Source: Cellulomonas shaoxiangyii
Lineage (GTDB): Bacteria; Actinomycetota; Actinomycetes; Actinomycetales; Cellulomonadaceae
Length of the DNA: 64,000 nucleotides
Assembly: GCF_004798685.1 (NCBI RefSeq)
Contig: NZ_CP039291.1
Coordinates: 682,001 to 746,000 of the forward strand
Reading direction: 5' to 3'
Shown here: positions 63,568 to 64,000 of the stretch, one piece after another
How the letters are laid out: every line of letters starts with the position of its first letter
Numbering within the stretch: the first letter of the stretch is position 1
Made by a program: the position numbers and the translations under genes
Notes under the pieces: generated by a model
Told to the model about the DNA's origin: nothing
The model's input: only the letters and a program-made list of their open reading frames with translations
Database searches by the model: none

Positions 63568-64000
63568 ACCGCGTCCCGCGCACGCGTCGGCCTCCGTCGC
63601 CGTGCGCGGGCTCACCGTCGCCCACCAGGGCACCGTGGTGCTCGACGGGCTGGACCTCGACCTGGTGCCCGGCCGCGTGCACGTCCTGCTCGGCGCGTCG
63701 GGGGCCGGCAAGTCGACGGTGGTCGCGGCCCTCACCGGGACGCTCGCCGCCGGCGCACGCACCACGGGCACCGCGACCCTCGTGGCGAGCGGCCGGACCA
63801 CCGCGCTCGTGCCGCCCGCGCGGGAGGTGCGCCGGCTGCGCGGCCGCGTCGTCGGCACCGCGCCCCAGGGCGCGGGCGCTGCGTTCACGCCGACCGCGAC
63901 CCTCGCGGACCAGCTCCGCGAGGTGCAGCGGGCCGGGGGACGCGGCCCGCGGCTCGGCGCGGCGCACCCCCACCGGGCGGCCGGCGACGCCGAGCAGCTC
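63560..64000 (+). CDS. ABC ATPase, system 2 (5' part; runs off the window)
   Basis: The first 147 codons are present, with no stop. Walker A is GASGAGKST (~46-54). VLDGLDLDLVPGRVHVLLGASGAG is the usual ABC entry, and TPTATLADQLREV corresponds to the region after the Q-loop (TAPQGAGAAFTP). It is likely another oligopeptide/nickel-class ATPase and may be fused like the system 1 protein, which only the missing sequence can show. SD GGGGGAG before ATG 63560. Confidence 0.92.
   Translation, partial: MPEPRPAHASASVAVRGLTVAHQGTVVLDGLDLDLVPGRVHVLLGASGAGKSTVVAALTGTLAAGARTTGTATLVASGRTTALVPPAREVRRLRGRVVGTAPQGAGAAFTPTATLADQLREVQRAGGRGPRLGAAHPHRAAGDAEQL

Overview
This 64-kb window comes from a very GC-rich actinobacterium. 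Third codon positions are almost always G or C, GTG starts and 4-nt GTGA/ATGA gene overlaps are common, and many genes look leaderless. Several F420-type oxidoreductases, lipoprotein sugar-binding proteins without a dedicated ATPase, an LAxTG-type surface protein and secreted GH43/GH62 arabinosidases with CBM13 lectin domains fit Cellulomonas or a close relative. That genus call is an inference from gene content. I see no prophage, insertion sequence, CRISPR array, replication origin or rRNA.

Layout. 1-6.4 kb: end of a GH3 enzyme, then an arabinan-degradation island with an exo-type GH43-CBM13, an Abn2-like endo-arabinanase and an uncharacterised secreted barrel-like protein. LacI-type operators lie between these genes. 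6.4-8.3 kb: a leftward operon of PPOX, MarR, two membrane proteins and a rhodanese. 8.4-12.5 kb: a MazEF-type toxin-antitoxin pair, TrkH and a KdpDE-like two-component pair, then tRNA-Lys. 12.8-20 kb: a membrane protein, a thioester-domain cell-wall protein, a TetR-controlled redox operon and a secreted RTX-repeat protein. 20.4-26.1 kb: a VWA lipoprotein, a UvrD-like helicase broken by a frameshift, and a BCCT transporter. 26.1-30.7 kb: an SDR/F420 operon with a divergent TetR, a second SDR, pyridoxal kinase and VapBC. 30.8-38.3 kb: GH62-CBM13, then housekeeping and hypothetical genes (DUF808, RDD, NUDIX, epoxide hydrolase, class II amidotransferase).

38.4-45.2 kb: a LacI regulator, a sugar ABC importer (binding protein and two permeases), an FGGY kinase and an SMP-30 lactonase, which together look like a sugar or sugar-acid uptake and catabolism unit. 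45.4-49 kb: a TPM-domain protein and an ABC-F ATPase.

49.1-64 kb: the most unusual region. A LacI-family regulator is followed by two tandem ureohydrolase paralogues with histidine-rich N-termini and complete dimetal sites. After them come a peptide/nickel-class ABC transporter, an MFS transporter and a second peptide/nickel-class ABC transporter that runs off the window end. I read this as a candidate uptake-and-hydrolysis system for a guanidino compound, possibly nickel-dependent. It resembles guanidine hydrolase and metformin hydrolase in protein family and length, but its regulator, transporters and built-in His tails form an arrangement I do not recognise.
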